From: Ceratodon purpureus
Lineage: Eukaryota; Streptophyta; Bryopsida; Pseudoditrichales; Ditrichaceae
Direction: 5' to 3'
NCBI GenBank assembly: GCA_014871385.1
Contig: CM026422.1
Location: 9,960,564-10,024,563 of the forward strand
DNA length: 64,000 bases
The position numbers and the translations under genes were made by a program. The number at the start of each line of letters is the position of its first letter. Position 1 is the stretch's first letter. The notes beneath the pieces are model-generated. The model was not told the DNA's origin, ran no database searches, and worked only from the letters and a program-made list of their open reading frames with translations. Below, one piece after another: positions 63,783 to 64,000 of this stretch.

Positions 63783-64000
63783 GGCACCACGAGTCAAAAT
63801 CATTCAACACCTGTGGAGAAAATCTCAGACGCTTGGAAGGTAGGCATGGAGAGTCGAATGGATTTTCTACAAACAAATCTAACCGAATTGCTACAACTCA
63901 TAAAGCATGGCGGTGCAGCACCTCCGAAACATTCTCCTGCCTTAGTTCCCACGCATACAACCCCGAGCATGACAACGCCGAGAGTCACAGAAGATTGTAT
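63783..64000 (+). pseudogene. Gene G, exon D (runs off the window)
   Basis: A CGCAG acceptor at 63778-63782 begins an open frame in phase 0 that continues to the end of the window. It encodes a helical, coiled-coil-like segment (ISDAWKVGMESRMDF, LTELLQLIK) and a Pro/Thr-rich linker. C-terminal coiled coils are common in TNP-type proteins. Confidence 0.5.

Overview
The window is plant-lineage DNA from a large, repeat-rich streptophyte nuclear genome. The evidence is plant-type Ty3 retrotransposons with an extra 3' ORF, a MULE transposase with a SWIM finger, a plant-type H3K9 methyltransferase (pre-SET/SET/post-SET), and short GT-AG introns. A charophyte alga such as Chara is my guess from memory, with low confidence. 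I see no rRNA, tRNA or CRISPR, and no clearly intact single-copy host gene.

Left part (1-7960): the right end of a single-ORF mobile element (1-752, repeated at 40400-41153); an unrecognised two-exon minus-strand gene with an in-frame stop (1075-1902); a decayed MULE transposase (2513-6166); the 3' end of an unknown minus-strand gene (6418-6869); then AT-rich DNA.

From about 7964 to the right edge, the window reads as one interrupted gene ('gene G', resembling the TNP-type second protein of En/Spm-CACTA elements) containing several levels of insertion. Target-site duplications (TSDs) and restored reading frames resolve the stack. T3 (8063-11539, TSD CCACG) splits the first visible exon. Ty3 element E1 (12765-63216, TSD GAAAG) splits the second. 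E1 is only about 9.5 kb of its own sequence. Into it went a 15,068-bp DNA transposon T (13788-28855, TSD TTGG), Ty3 element E2 (30597-46772, TSD GATAC) and Ty3 element E3 (47121-56792, TSD GGCGC). E2 in turn carries T2 (37495-41153, sharing CCGC with its right flank). The two LTRs of E1 differ at many positions, those of E3 at about three and those of E2 at one, which agrees with the nesting order.

The most interesting unit is transposon T. It has 19-bp terminal inverted repeats (TIRs) and carries a two-exon DDE-like transposase on the minus strand. Facing it is a four-exon plus-strand gene whose exon phases join a plant-transposon accessory domain, a coiled coil, a RING-like finger, Gly/Ser tandem repeats and a pre-SET/SET/post-SET methyltransferase into one predicted protein of about 1,470 residues. 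A cluster of GGTNACC-type palindromes lies upstream of it.

A second theme is that every mobile element here except the MULE encodes a divergent copy of what looks like the same accessory domain (hydrophobic strand, then a Gly-rich turn, then N/D-W). In E1 and E3 it sits downstream of integrase and ends in a zinc finger resembling the SGS3-type zf-XS finger. Each family is also dense in its own short motif, in coding and non-coding DNA alike: GTAC in T, CCGG in T2/T3, GCCGAC in E2, CCATGG in E1/E3. This recalls the motif-plus-anti-silencing-factor arrangement of VANDAL elements, but it remains a hypothesis.
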